Positions 37,201-46,047 are shown, counted from the stretch's first letter. The stretch is 64,000 nt of DNA from Sulfitobacter donghicola DSW-25 = KCTC 12864 = JCM 14565 (GCF_000622405.1 NZ_JASF01000005.1:1240001-1304000), one strand, 5' to 3'. Numbers and translations are program-made. The notes: generated from the sequence alone by a model not told the origin.

Positions 37201-39661
37201 TTTCTCGGCGCTCAACAGGGCGCCCCGACCCTTCGGAAATGCGCGCAACCACCGAAAGCTGCAAAGGCTGGGTTGGTAGCTCGTCAACTTTTGGCATTTT
37301 GAGTGTAGTGCGCGCTATGCCATCGGTGTCGGTTCGGGTGTTGTCTAAATAAGCTGTGCGCGTATTGAACCGCTGGTCATGACGGCCAAACAGATACCCT
37401 TGAAAGGCGTCCAAACGTCTTGTCGTGCTCAGACGCGCTTCGCCTTCAACAGGCATATCTGCTGCTGGCGCCCCAAACAGATACCGCGCCTCAATTTCCA
37501 TAGTGGGCGCATCGCCCAGTTTTAGCGGGGTATCAGGCAGGCCCAAATCAAACTCGACCCGATCAGGCAAGAAATCCTCGACCAGAATAGTCTGAGAAGA
37601 CAGAGGCGCCGCGTTGGTATCTGCAAAAACATCCAACCGCCACGCCCCTCGGGGGGCTTGGCCTGATAGCGGCAGTGCAAAAACATGGCCGCCTGATACA
37701 GCATTTGCACTCAGCGCACGGCTGTATTCTGCGCCATCGGGGCGTTTCAGCACTGCAACTAACGGCAGACCGTTCACTGCCTTGCCACCTTCATCACGGG
37801 TCAACACCGTTGCGTGGATTGTTTCACCAACGCGGTACGCGCCGCGATCGGTGGTGAGGAACGTGTCGATTGGCGGAGCGGGTGGGCGTCCCTCTACACC
37901 ACGATCTGAAAGATCGAATTCCGGGTCAAGAAGCGACAGAAACGCGAAATCCCCATCGCTGCCTTCAGCCATCAAAAGCGCCGGAGCAGATGAGCCGTTC
38001 CCTCGGGTTAGCCCTGCTTCAAAATGCGCACGGCCGTTGGAATCCGTTGCCACCTTTCCCAGAACCTCATTCGAGCGAGAAATCAGGCTAAGCGTAACAT
38101 CTGCCCGAACCGCAGCATCCTTTAACCCCAAAACATTCACGTGCAATCCATCCACGCCAGACAGGGTGCTTAGCCCCAAATCGGTAAGGACAAACCATTG
38201 CGTCGCAGCAGGGGTGTCATAGGGGTCAGCACCCTTCACTTTTGCCGTCAGCGCGTAAATCCCAGCTGGCTGCCCCTTTAGCGCCTCGGCCATGGGCAGT
38301 CGCGTTGTGACGTTCTGGTTCAGCTTATTGTCTACGTCACCGACGCCAACCCAGATATTCTGAGCGATAGAGGACGCAAACTGATCCTCTTTGTATTTGC
38401 TAAGCGGCTTGCCGAAATAGCTATCCTGAATCGCGCGCAACAGGTTGCGATCACTTACGCGGCGCAACAAAAGCTCGACACGATCCAAATTGACGGTTTC
38501 GATTGGCAACGCCGCCAAAGAGCTGCGCGGCAAAACATAAGAACGCCCAGTGAAACGCACCGAGGGCTCTCGATCACGAACATAAAGAGAGATCGGCACG
38601 TCCTTGTGCAGCACCTCTCCACTGGCAGCAGGCAATCCTGACCGGAAGGTCGCCGTATATTGGCTGCCGTGTTGTACACCTTCGATACATAGGTCGCGAT
38701 TACCGGCCTCTACGATCAATGTCGGGTCTTGGAGGCGGACAAATGGCGTGTAATCCGTACCCGCCTGTACCAGATTTTCCGAAAACTCCGCACAGATACG
38801 AGGCCGCGCGCTGTTGTTGTCCACGCGCGTATCTACGATCCGAAACCCGTATTTCCCAATCGCAACATCCAAGGCCGCTTGTAGCTCTTGGCGGGGTTCA
38901 ATTTCTTGGGCTAAGCGCAAGGGTGCGATCATATCCCGTCCGCGCCTGTTTGCCTCCAATGCCCGCGCCAAAAGGTCTAGCGCCGTCACCTGTTCGTATT
39001 CGTTTGAGGCCCGAAGATAGGCGTTTATCGCTGCTGGGATTGCATCCTGTTTTAACCGTCGCGCCAAATCGCGGGGCATCTCGCCGCGAGGTCTAAGCCC
39101 CAGCCATGCCAATTGCGCCCACAGATCGCCGCGGTCAGACATCGCAACCGCCTGACTGGCCCAACGAGATGCAGAAGCCATATTCCCGCGAGACAAAGTA
39201 GCGCTCAAGGCTGCTGTCACATCCTCTAATAGGAAATCTCCTGTCGGGAAACGCTCCGCATTTATCAGAACCAGCCGATTTGCCGCAGTGAAGTCTTCTG
39301 GCCGCAGAAACTCGATCTCCGCTTTTGCGCGCGCTGCAGTCTCTTGGATTGATTGAGGTGTCCGTATCTTCTTTGCCGAAATAGCCCCTTCAAAAATCTC
39401 CGTTTCTGAAACCTCGGATTTGGGAAAGCATGCCTTTGATCGTGTGTTGAACGTGAAAGCCACGCAAGATGGCTGTGCATCACATGCTTTGACACATGCC
39501 GCGCGATTGGTATCAAAAAGAGGCCCCAGATCCGCACCGTAAAAATCGACATCTTGCGAATAAAGATATCGGTGATCAGGAAGCACATTTTGAGCCATTG
39601 CTGGGGGTGAAAAAATAGTTCCCAACAAAAAAACGCCGACCAATAGCTGCAAAATGCGCAT
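34247..39661 (-). CDS. Bacterial alpha-2-macroglobulin with N-terminal PAN domain
   Basis: An 1,804-residue periplasmic protease trap. There is a cleavable signal peptide (residues 1-23, ending PAMAQ) without a lipobox. Residues about 27-95 form a PAN/apple-like domain with cysteines in RAACVKACDAQPSCVAF and KACF. Then come multiple beta-sandwich macroglobulin domains, the bait-region area with the MG10-type core, and the thioester-containing helical domain with the motif PYGCTEQ (Cys 1368, Gln 1371), so it can covalently trap proteases. The absence of a lipid anchor distinguishes it from the E. coli YfhM type. The gene precedes and overlaps pbpC. Its promoter region is shared with a divergent histidine kinase and contains a palindrome. 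Confidence 0.93.
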   Translation of the reverse strand: MRILQLLVGVFLLGTIFSPPAMAQNVLPDHRYLYSQDVDFYGADLGPLFDTNRAACVKACDAQPSCVAFTFNTRSKACFPKSEVSETEIFEGAISAKKIRTPQSIQETAARAKAEIEFLRPEDFTAANRLVLINAERFPTGDFLLEDVTAALSATLSRGNMASASRWASQAVAMSDRGDLWAQLAWLGLRPRGEMPRDLARRLKQDAIPAAINAYLRASNEYEQVTALDLLARALEANRRGRDMIAPLRLAQEIEPRQELQAALDVAIGKYGFRIVDTRVDNNSARPRICAEFSENLVQAGTDYTPFVRLQDPTLIVEAGNRDLCIEGVQHGSQYTATFRSGLPAASGEVLHKDVPISLYVRDREPSVRFTGRSYVLPRSSLAALPIETVNLDRVELLLRRVSDRNLLRAIQDSYFGKPLSKYKEDQFASSIAQNIWVGVGDVDNKLNQNVTTRLPMAEALKGQPAGIYALTAKVKGADPYDTPAATQWFVLTDLGLSTLSGVDGLHVNVLGLKDAAVRADVTLSLISRSNEVLGKVATDSNGRAHFEAGLTRGNGSSAPALLMAEGSDGDFAFLSLLDPEFDLSDRGVEGRPPAPPIDTFLTTDRGAYRVGETIHATVLTRDEGGKAVNGLPLVAVLKRPDGAEYSRALSANAVSGGHVFALPLSGQAPRGAWRLDVFADTNAAPLSSQTILVEDFLPDRVEFDLGLPDTPLKLGDAPTMEIEARYLFGAPAADMPVEGEARLSTTRRLDAFQGYLFGRHDQRFNTRTAYLDNTRTDTDGIARTTLKMPKVDELPTQPLQLSVVARISEGSGRPVERRETRGLAPQGPMIGIKPAFDDVLAEGEEAQFDLITTQGEMAVRWTFNRIETRYQWYQNGGNWAWEPITRRIRIDTGESTLTPQPTLLSLPTEWGQYELVVENQNAPYAATSVSVASGWYGGGDTSSTPDFLAVSLDRESYLTGDTAKLRIVAPEAGVANISVLSNRVIEQMNLAVDAGETVIPLNITEEWGSSAYVTASVVRPMDENAGLNPARSLGLAHAQILPAGKQLTVTLNAAQEVDGQAGILEVPVQVSGLKGAEAGYVTLAAVDVGILNLTGFEAPDPSQHYFGQRRLGVGMRDVYGRLIDGLSGRMGATRSGGDASTAAQLQSPPPTEDLMAFFSGPVKLDANGRTVIKVERPAFNGTIRLMAVAWSETAVGNATSDVVARDPVVMTASLPRLMAPQDSSRLLLELVHTGGAAGVMALDITADAGVDVRTVSGEVNLTEGGSLRLPLDLRALEVGDHNISVKLTTPDGQELKKTLILPVRLNDPEVATTRRFALEAGQTFTFDAEAFAGLHKSTASATLTAGPLARFDVPGLLQQLNRYPYGCTEQVTSATVPLLYLSGLAENSGLGTPSEIDAKIQAGISRVLARQASNGAFGLWRAGSGNFWLDAYVTDFLWRAQSQGHHVPQRALSAALDNLRNRINFAPDFDSGGEDIAYALLVLARAGAAQMGDLRYYADTKAAAFSTPMAAAQLGAALAAYGEPTRADRMFARSAALLLKKINSTQWRNDFGSALRDRAAVLELATLSQSQAIDLDGLAESMSFRRNLSTQEAAQVVLAAHALEAAPNNTLEVDGVAATGPVVRQLSGDVPSVSQIRNTGAEATDITLTTYGVPQTPPVAGGYGYALTRKYFSMEGEEITGPVASGTRLVAVLEVTPFEEIGARLMIDDPLPGGFEIDNPNLLNSASITALKWIKVKETQNVEFRADRFLAAVDHESSDAFQLAYVVRAVTPGEYHHPAALVSDMYRPEYRAHTASDRLIVTP

Positions 39662-39686
39662 GACAGAATCCCTTATGTAAATGCAT

Positions 39687-39703
39687 TCAGCGTGACACGC
39701 TGA
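39687..39703. promoter_or_regulatory. 17-bp palindrome, candidate operator
   Basis: Two perfect 8-base arms (TCAGCGTG / CACGCTGA) around one central base. An extra half-like AGCGTC follows four bases later. It lies between the divergent starts of the alpha-2-macroglobulin gene (39661) and the histidine kinase (39793), 26 bases upstream of the former's start codon, so a bound dimeric regulator could control one or both. Confidence 0.5.
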
Positions 39704-39792
39704 CCAGCGTCAAAGCAAGGGGAAGCGCCTTAAGTACATTTTTACGGTCTTTGGTCCAAATAAAGGTCACCTATGCGGACAATGAGGAATCG

Positions 39793-41982
39793 ATGAGCCT
39801 ACACAACAAACTCACCGAAGAGCGGCGCGCCCGTTTGGCAGCTGAGCGTTTGCTTGAGCTGAAGAAGGCTGAGTTGTTTGCAGCTAATCGAAAGCTGGGT
39901 CTAAATACCCAGCAATTAAGCGAAGAAATCGTTGATACCCGCGCTTTGGTTGAAAGCATGGGGGAAGAAAACCGCAAGGTAAAATCCGATCTACATGCCG
40001 CCCACGAAAAGATTGCCGTGGTTGAACGGCGGCTGTGGCATTCAATCGAAACGATCGAAGACGGATTTGCCTTTTTTGACGTCGACAACCAACTGATTAT
40101 GGCCAATCAGGCCTATTTGGCGGTTTTTGAAGGGTTGGAAGTGATCCAACCAGGTGTGAATTTCATCACTATTTTACAAGCACTCACCGATGAAGGGATC
40201 GTTGATTTAGGTGGGGTAGAGCCGACAGAATGGCGCCAACGCATGTTGCAGCGGTTTCAACAAAAAAACCCAGAACCCGAAGTGATCCAACTTTGGAATG
40301 GGGCCTATATAAAGATGATCGACCAAAGAGGCCCCAGCGGGGATATGGTTTCCTTAGGTCTGAACATCACCGCTACCGTTAAATATGAACGCGAATTGGA
40401 CGCGGCCCGTGAGCTTGCTGAATCTGCAAGCCGTGCAAAATCTGCATTTCTGGCGAATATGAGTCACGAAATCCGAACCCCGATGAATGGCGTGGTCGGG
40501 ATGGCCGAATTACTAAGCGAGACCTCCCTGACAGAGGAACAGCAGCTTTATGTTCAAACGGTTAAGAACTCTGGCGAAGCCCTGTTGGTGATCATTAACG
40601 ACGTTCTGGATTATTCAAAGATCGAAGCAGACCGTCTTTCACTGCACACTGCCCCCTTTGATCTGGAAGCGGCCTGCCAAGAAGTGATCATGCTGTCAAA
40701 ACCCATGGCACGAGACAAAAAAATCGAGCTTCTTTTGGATTTCGATCTATTCCTGCCCAATCTTCTTGAGGGTGATGCTGGCCGCATTCGGCAGGTTCTC
40801 ACCAATTTGGTTGGAAACGCTGTCAAATTTACATCCAAAGGCCATGTTGTCGTCCATGTGACGGGAACGCCTCAGCCTGAAAATGGAACCGTTTCCGTCA
40901 CCGTATCTGTGGAAGATACTGGCATCGGTGTTCCCGAACATATGAGGGATCACATTTTTGGTGAGTTCAATCAGGTGGAAAATGAACGTAACCGAAAATT
41001 CGACGGTACGGGCCTTGGATTGGCGATTACGAAACGCCTGGTTGAAATGATGGACGGCGAGGTTTGGTTTACCTCCAAAGAAGAAGCCGGATCCTGTTTT
41101 TGCTTTCGGATTGAATTGAATGTTGGGGAAGGTGCCGAAACCATCGACCCTTGCCTGCCTGAAAACTTGCGCAAAGTCTTGGTTGTTGACGCTCATCCGG
41201 CCAGCCGCGCGTTGTCGGAAAGCCAGCTTGCCCGTCTCAATGTACAAACCATTGGTGTCTCATCCACTGCTGACGCGATCGACGCTTTGGACGACCAGAT
41301 CGATATTGTCATCACTGACCATCAACCGCCGCAAGTTGATGCGCTGTCTCTGTCGTCAAAGTTGGACGCGATGAATTTCGAAAAGCCATTGTTGTTGATT
41401 AGCGAAAATACTGCCCAATTGAACAAATCACCTGATGCGACCAAATTCGCAAAGATGTTGCAACAACCTCTTTCGTGTCGCACATGGATTTCCACACTCA
41501 GCGACATACTGCCAAAAGATAGCCCCGCACAAATCTCTGATAAATCACCGCGTGCTGAGACCCGTCAAATGCGCATTTTGGCAGCCGAAGATAATAAAAC
41601 GAACCGGTTGGTGTTCAGCAAAATGGTTAAATCCCTGAATATCGATCTCAAGTTCGCAGAAAACGGGATTGAAGCGGTTGAACTATACCAAAGCTTTAAA
41701 CCTGATTTAGTGTTTATGGACATTTCAATGCCGAAAATGGATGGCAAGGAAGCCACCCAAGCCATCCGGAAAATCGAGACCAAAACAGGAAAACACATCC
41801 CAGTGGTCGCCATGACAGCCCATGCGCTTCGCGATGACGATACCTCGATTTTGAAAGCGGGTTTGGACCACTATCTAACCAAACCGTTGCGCAAGGCCGC
41901 TATCCAAGAGCATATTGAACTTGCTCAACCGAAAGGAACTTTGCCGCTGCTCCTAGACGACCCTGCTCAGGTGGTTGGGTAG
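39793..41982 (+). CDS. Cytoplasmic hybrid histidine kinase with PAS and two receiver domains
   Basis: A 729-residue sensor kinase with no membrane helix. Order: an N-terminal coiled coil (about 1-90, Glu/Arg/Leu-rich), a PAS domain (about 90-205, ETIEDGFAFFDVDNQLIMANQAYL), HisKA with the phospho-histidine in MSHEIRTPMNG (His 225), HATPase (NLVGNAVKFT, DTGIGVP, GTGLGLAI), a first receiver (about 460-570) and a second receiver (about 590-715). The second is intact (AAEDN, phospho-Asp 643 in FMDISMP, KPL). The first keeps Asp 509 (ITDHQPP) but has only one acidic residue in VVDAHP and a glutamine where the lysine should be, so it is probably a pseudo-receiver. I chose ATG 39793 with AGGA upstream; a TTG at 39751 is possible. 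No cognate regulator is adjacent. Confidence 0.9.
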   Translation: MSLHNKLTEERRARLAAERLLELKKAELFAANRKLGLNTQQLSEEIVDTRALVESMGEENRKVKSDLHAAHEKIAVVERRLWHSIETIEDGFAFFDVDNQLIMANQAYLAVFEGLEVIQPGVNFITILQALTDEGIVDLGGVEPTEWRQRMLQRFQQKNPEPEVIQLWNGAYIKMIDQRGPSGDMVSLGLNITATVKYERELDAARELAESASRAKSAFLANMSHEIRTPMNGVVGMAELLSETSLTEEQQLYVQTVKNSGEALLVIINDVLDYSKIEADRLSLHTAPFDLEAACQEVIMLSKPMARDKKIELLLDFDLFLPNLLEGDAGRIRQVLTNLVGNAVKFTSKGHVVVHVTGTPQPENGTVSVTVSVEDTGIGVPEHMRDHIFGEFNQVENERNRKFDGTGLGLAITKRLVEMMDGEVWFTSKEEAGSCFCFRIELNVGEGAETIDPCLPENLRKVLVVDAHPASRALSESQLARLNVQTIGVSSTADAIDALDDQIDIVITDHQPPQVDALSLSSKLDAMNFEKPLLLISENTAQLNKSPDATKFAKMLQQPLSCRTWISTLSDILPKDSPAQISDKSPRAETRQMRILAAEDNKTNRLVFSKMVKSLNIDLKFAENGIEAVELYQSFKPDLVFMDISMPKMDGKEATQAIRKIETKTGKHIPVVAMTAHALRDDDTSILKAGLDHYLTKPLRKAAIQEHIELAQPKGTLPLLLDDPAQVVG

Positions 41983-42746
41983 GGCCTGAGGAACACAGGT
42001 GCATCTGGTTTGGATAGCTCGGGCGCGTAAGAATACCCGCCAGTGTCAAATTCCAAAATTCCATCGGCTGAATCTATGCGTTTTTGAACGATAAACCGTG
42101 CCATGGCGCCGCGTGCGCGTTTCGCAAAAAAGCTGACGATCTTTGGCCCTTTGCCATCGCCCTTGTCCTCCATAAACTGCGGTGTGATCACGCGTAGCTT
42201 AAGAGATTTCAGGTCAACGGCCCCAAAATATTCCTGACTAGCACAGTTAATCAAGACATCGCTTTTTGTGGCCTCCCCCTGAAGGTCCAGCGCCTTAGAG
42301 AGCTCTGTACCCCAAAATTCATACAGGTTCTTACCCCGCCGCGTTTTCAATCGGCTGCCCATTTCCAAACGATAAGGTTGAATGGAATCAAGGGGCCGCA
42401 GAACACCGTAAAGACCGGATAAGATCCGCAAATGGTCCTGAGCATAGGCCATTTCATCCGCATCCAAACTACCCGCTTCGAGCCCCTGATAGGTATCGCC
42501 TGCAAAAGCCAACGCCGCGGGGCGGGTCGTTTCAGGTGCGGGGGTTTCCTCAAATGCTTTGAACCGGTCGCGGTTCAATTTGGCCAAATCATCGCTAAGC
42601 GACATGAGGGATTTCAAATCACCCAAGGTCAGGTTTCGGGCAGTCTTGGCCAAACTCAGCGCCTCGGCTCCGAAATCAGGTGTTGTTGTTTGCAGATCGC
42701 GTTCTGTCCAATCAAGCTTTTTGGCCGGAGAAATCACTACTAGCAT
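41967..42746 (-). CDS. yaaA: Peroxide stress protein YaaA (DUF328)
   Basis: A 259-residue cytoplasmic protein matching YaaA end to end: MLVVISPAKKLD at the start, PAALAFAGDTYQGL, DHLRILSGLYGVLRPLD, and VKFFAKRARGAMARF-like sequence (here SFFAKRARGAMARF) near the end. In E. coli YaaA limits oxidative DNA damage by lowering intracellular free iron and has a DNA-binding fold. GAGGA before the ATG supports the start. Its 3' end overlaps the convergent kinase gene by 16 bases. It lies 52 bases downstream of recQ on the same strand, and both proteins bear on DNA-damage protection. Confidence 0.94.
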   Translation of the reverse strand: MLVVISPAKKLDWTERDLQTTTPDFGAEALSLAKTARNLTLGDLKSLMSLSDDLAKLNRDRFKAFEETPAPETTRPAALAFAGDTYQGLEAGSLDADEMAYAQDHLRILSGLYGVLRPLDSIQPYRLEMGSRLKTRRGKNLYEFWGTELSKALDLQGEATKSDVLINCASQEYFGAVDLKSLKLRVITPQFMEDKGDGKGPKIVSFFAKRARGAMARFIVQKRIDSADGILEFDTGGYSYAPELSKPDAPVFLRPYPTT

Positions 42747-42798
42747 ATCAGTTCCTCTTTTGGATCGCGCTGCGCATCTAAATTCGCTCTGTCGCTTG

Positions 42799-44844
42799 TT
42801 ACTCTGCCGCCTTTAGAACGTCCAGAAATGCCGCGCCGAAACGTTCGGTTCGGCGTTCACCCAAGATACGTTCAATTGCGGCCAAATCCGCATTCCGAAG
42901 CTGCGCAACCTTTGCCAAGAGAGAGGCAGAACAGCTTAGCGGCTTTTCTGTCCCCAAGGCACCCCGCGAAAGCCCAGCCTGCGTTTCCATCAGCTGATCG
43001 TAAACATCACCGGCCTCTCGCCCTGCGAGTTTGCGTCGTTGCGGGTGCATCATTTCGGCTTCGCCATTGATCACTTCGAGGAACGCCGCGCCGTAGCTAT
43101 CCAGCTTTTTGGCACCAATGCCGCTGACACCCGCCATTTGGTCTAGGTTTACTGGGCGGGTCTCGGCCATCTCGATCAAGGTGCGATCGGTAAAGATGAT
43201 ATAGGCAGGCACTTTTGCTGCTTCGGCCAGACCACGCCGTTTTGCTTTCAACGCGCTTAGTAATGGCGCGTCTTCCTCGTTGACCATCGCTTTTACGGCG
43301 GGGCGGCGGCCAGCGCCTGCCGCTTTGATACTATCGCGTCTCAGCGTGATCTTGGCTTCGTCCCGCAAGATCGGCAATGCGGCGTCCGTCATACGCAACG
43401 CGCCGTGGCGGGAAGGGTCTGGGCGGATCAGGTCACGGCCCATCATTTGACGGAAAACCGCCTGCCATTCGGGTTTTGAATATTCCTTGCCAACCCCATA
43501 TGTCGGCAAGGATTGATGACCCCGTTGTTTGACTTTGTCGGTTTCATTCCCCAACAAAATGTCGATCAAATGCCCAGCGCCAAACCATTCTTCGGTGCGC
43601 AACATCGCCGACAGCGCCTTTCGAACGGCGGTCGTGCCATCAAACGTATCAACAGGCGTATCGCATAAATCGCATCGCCCGCAGGTAACATCGGTTTCAT
43701 CGAAATACCCCAGCAAGGTTTTACGCCGACATTCCAGCGCTTCGGCCAAGCCCAGCAAGGCGTTCAAACGCGCATGATCTGCAGCGCGCCGTTCTGGCGG
43801 AGCAAGCCCTTCGTCGATCTGAGTACGACGCAGGCGGATATCTTCGGGGCCAAAGAGGGTCAGAGTTTCGGCAGGTGCGCCATCACGGCCAGCGCGGCCA
43901 ATTTCCTGATAGTAGGACTCGATGCTTTTGGGCAGGTCCGCATGGGCGACCCAGCGAATATCCGGTTTATCGATCCCCATACCAAAGGCCACGGTCGCGG
44001 CAACGATTAGCCCGTCTTCCTGTTGGAAACGCCGCTCGGCGATGCGCCTGTCTTCGGCCTCCATCCCACCGTGGTAATGGATTGCGGTTTGTCCCGCTTC
44101 ATTCAGCGCACGGGCGATGCCTTCGGTTTTGGCGCGCGTGCCGCAATAGACGATCCCAGATTGGCCACGGCGGGCAGCTGCGAAATTAAGGATCTGATTT
44201 CTAGGGCTGTTCTTTGCGCTAAAGGCCAAGTGGATGTTTGGGCGATCAAATCCCCGCAGAAAAGAGCGCGGCGGCGTTCCGTCAAACAGCTTTTGAATAA
44301 TCTCGGCCTGCGTTTCGGCATCGGCTGTCGCTGTGAAAGCAGCCAGCGGAACGCCCAGCGCGCGCTTTAGCTCTCCGATACGCAGATAGTCGGGGCGAAA
44401 ATCATGGCCCCATTGGCTTACGCAGTGGGCCTCATCAACGGCGATCAGTTGCACGCCAACCCGTTTGAGCATGCCCATCACAGAGCCCGCCGCCAACCGT
44501 TCGGGTGCCATATAAAGTAGCTTTAGCGTACCCGCCTCTAGCCCTTCCCAAACAGCGTCCGTTTCTTCGGGGGTATTGCCAGAGGTCAGCGCCCCTGCGC
44601 CAACACCCGCCTCTTGCAGGGCGCGGACCTGATCCCGCATCAACGCGATCAAGGGTGAGATCACCACCGTAACCCCGTCGCGCATCATCGCTGGCAGTTG
44701 AAAGCATAAAGACTTGCCGCCACCCGTAGGCATGATGGCTAAAACGTTCTCGCCAACGGTTACCGCCTCGACGATTTCTTCTTGCCCGGGGCGGAACCCG
44801 TCAAAGCCGAACACATCTTTTAGCAGCGAAGTAGCGCCGGACAT
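42799..44844 (-). CDS. recQ: ATP-dependent DNA helicase RecQ
   Basis: A 681-residue 3'-5' helicase for recombination and stalled forks. The helicase core has PTGGGKS (residues 39-45), the DEAH box VDEAHCVSQWGHDFRPDY, the aromatic-rich loop and motif VI (YYQEIGRAGRDG). The zinc-binding subdomain has Cys in CRRKTLLGYF and CGRCDLCD. A winged-helix RQC region follows, and then an HRDC-type domain (about 520-600). The C-terminal 70 residues form an additional HRDC-like extension often seen in proteobacterial RecQ. It precedes yaaA on the same strand; the 92 bases upstream separate it from the YggT gene. Confidence 0.95.
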   Translation of the reverse strand: MSGATSLLKDVFGFDGFRPGQEEIVEAVTVGENVLAIMPTGGGKSLCFQLPAMMRDGVTVVISPLIALMRDQVRALQEAGVGAGALTSGNTPEETDAVWEGLEAGTLKLLYMAPERLAAGSVMGMLKRVGVQLIAVDEAHCVSQWGHDFRPDYLRIGELKRALGVPLAAFTATADAETQAEIIQKLFDGTPPRSFLRGFDRPNIHLAFSAKNSPRNQILNFAAARRGQSGIVYCGTRAKTEGIARALNEAGQTAIHYHGGMEAEDRRIAERRFQQEDGLIVAATVAFGMGIDKPDIRWVAHADLPKSIESYYQEIGRAGRDGAPAETLTLFGPEDIRLRRTQIDEGLAPPERRAADHARLNALLGLAEALECRRKTLLGYFDETDVTCGRCDLCDTPVDTFDGTTAVRKALSAMLRTEEWFGAGHLIDILLGNETDKVKQRGHQSLPTYGVGKEYSKPEWQAVFRQMMGRDLIRPDPSRHGALRMTDAALPILRDEAKITLRRDSIKAAGAGRRPAVKAMVNEEDAPLLSALKAKRRGLAEAAKVPAYIIFTDRTLIEMAETRPVNLDQMAGVSGIGAKKLDSYGAAFLEVINGEAEMMHPQRRKLAGREAGDVYDQLMETQAGLSRGALGTEKPLSCSASLLAKVAQLRNADLAAIERILGERRTERFGAAFLDVLKAAE

Positions 44845-44936
44845 TCATGAGACCTGAAATTTGGAAAAGCAGCCCTCACAGAATCACACATCACTGATGG
44901 AGGGGCAAGGGCTTCACGCCTTGCTTTCCTGAGTGA

Positions 44937-45224
44937 TTAGTAAAAAAGGGCCGCGTTGTTTGTAAGTATGATCCGCGCAATCGCGACACCGATCAAAACC
45001 GCCAAAGGTGCCAAATCTAGGCCACCCATGTTCGGCAGAACACGACGGATGGGGCCGTAAATCGGCTCTAACAGGCGGTTAATACCATACCAGATCTGCG
45101 CCACGATAGGCTGGCGCATGTTCAACACCTGAAAGTTGATCAACCACGACATGACCACATGAGCGATAATAAAAAACCAAAGGATGTTCAGCAGAAGCAT
45201 CAGAATCATAAATATGGAAGTCAC
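44937..45224 (-). CDS. YggT-family membrane protein
   Basis: A 95-residue inner-membrane protein with two hydrophobic helices (about 5-30 and 70-90) and the family's conserved central segment MSWLINFQVLN plus RLLEPIYGPIRRVLPNMGGLDLAPLAVLI. YggT proteins have been linked to osmotic tolerance and, by gene neighbourhood, to cell division (SepF/YlmG relatives), but a molecular function is not settled. I prefer the GTG at 45224, which has AAGGG about nine bases upstream and gives the normal family N-terminus; an ATG at 45260 adds twelve unusual residues. It is divergent from the thioesterase gene. Confidence 0.88.
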   Translation of the reverse strand: MTSIFMILMLLLNILWFFIIAHVVMSWLINFQVLNMRQPIVAQIWYGINRLLEPIYGPIRRVLPNMGGLDLAPLAVLIGVAIARIILTNNAALFY

Positions 45225-45359
45225 AGCATTTCGCCCTTTTTCAAAACATCTGATTAGCAATTAAGCGCGCTGCCCTAAAAGGACAAGAGTGCCCCGAGGT
45301 TCATGGTTGACCTGGGCCCAATAAACGTCATTTAGGGCACTTCGATGGAGTACCCCTAA

Positions 45360-45902
45360 ATGTTTCCAATTGTCCGACTAATCAAAGACGTATTTCTGGC
45401 CAGCCGTCAGCCTCCGCTGACGTCTCTGACCGATGTGCATGTGTCCCATCACATCTGTTGGCCCCATGATTTGGATATGTTTCTAGAGCTCAACAATGGG
45501 CGTGCGCTGACCCTGTATGATTTGGGACGGATCGCGATGGCCCAACGGGTTGGGCTGGTGGCTGTTTTGCAGCGTGAAAAATGGGCCATGACAATGGCAG
45601 GGTCGCATGTGAGATTCCGTCATCGGATCAAAGGGTTTGAACGGTTTGAAGTGCGTAGCCGCGCCGTTTGCTGGGATGATAAATTCACCTACATTGAGCA
45701 ATCCATGTGGAAAAAGGACGGGCGCTGCGCCAGCCATGCGCTGTACCGCGCGGCAGTTACGGACAAGGATGGCATCGTCAAACCTCCGCGTGTTCTTGAC
45801 GCGATGAGGATGGAGGCGACATCGCCTCCGATGCCCGACTGGATTAAAAACTGGGCCGAGGCAGAAGCAACGCGCCCGTGGCCGCCCATGCAGGATATCT
45901 AA
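45360..45902 (+). CDS. Hot-dog-fold thioesterase
   Basis: A 180-residue protein of the 4HBT/hot-dog superfamily. The N-terminal core has the pattern HHICWPHDLDMFLELNNGRALTLYDLGR, typical of the THEM6/FcbC-like acyl-CoA thioesterase branch in which an Asp in this strand-helix region is catalytic. Next is the central strand FRHRIKGFERFEVRSRAVCWDDKFTYIEQSM. It probably hydrolyses an acyl-CoA of unknown chain type in the cytoplasm. GGAG about nine bases before the ATG supports the start. It is separated by 145 bases from the next gene on the same strand and likely has its own promoter in the 135-base divergent gap shared with the YggT gene. Confidence 0.82.
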   Translation: MFPIVRLIKDVFLASRQPPLTSLTDVHVSHHICWPHDLDMFLELNNGRALTLYDLGRIAMAQRVGLVAVLQREKWAMTMAGSHVRFRHRIKGFERFEVRSRAVCWDDKFTYIEQSMWKKDGRCASHALYRAAVTDKDGIVKPPRVLDAMRMEATSPPMPDWIKNWAEAEATRPWPPMQDI

Positions 45903-46047
45903 GCCGACCCAGCCCGTAAAAAACCGCCCCAAACAAGCGTTTGCGCGCTAATCATTGCGTTACGGTTTTCTGAAAATTTAAAACCTGTCCTTGCGCCTTT
46001 AGATGCAGCCTGTTCTATCATTGCAGAAAATGGGGAGGCGAGGATCT

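Noticed and set aside
44905..44925. GCAAGG/CCTTGC hairpin upstream of recQ as a terminator
   Set aside because: Both neighbouring genes read leftward, and on that strand the hairpin is followed by C-rich sequence, not a T-run.
45307..45335. TTGACC plus ATTTAG spaced 17 bases as a promoter for the thioesterase
   Set aside because: The -10 element matches the consensus at only about half its positions; too weak to list.
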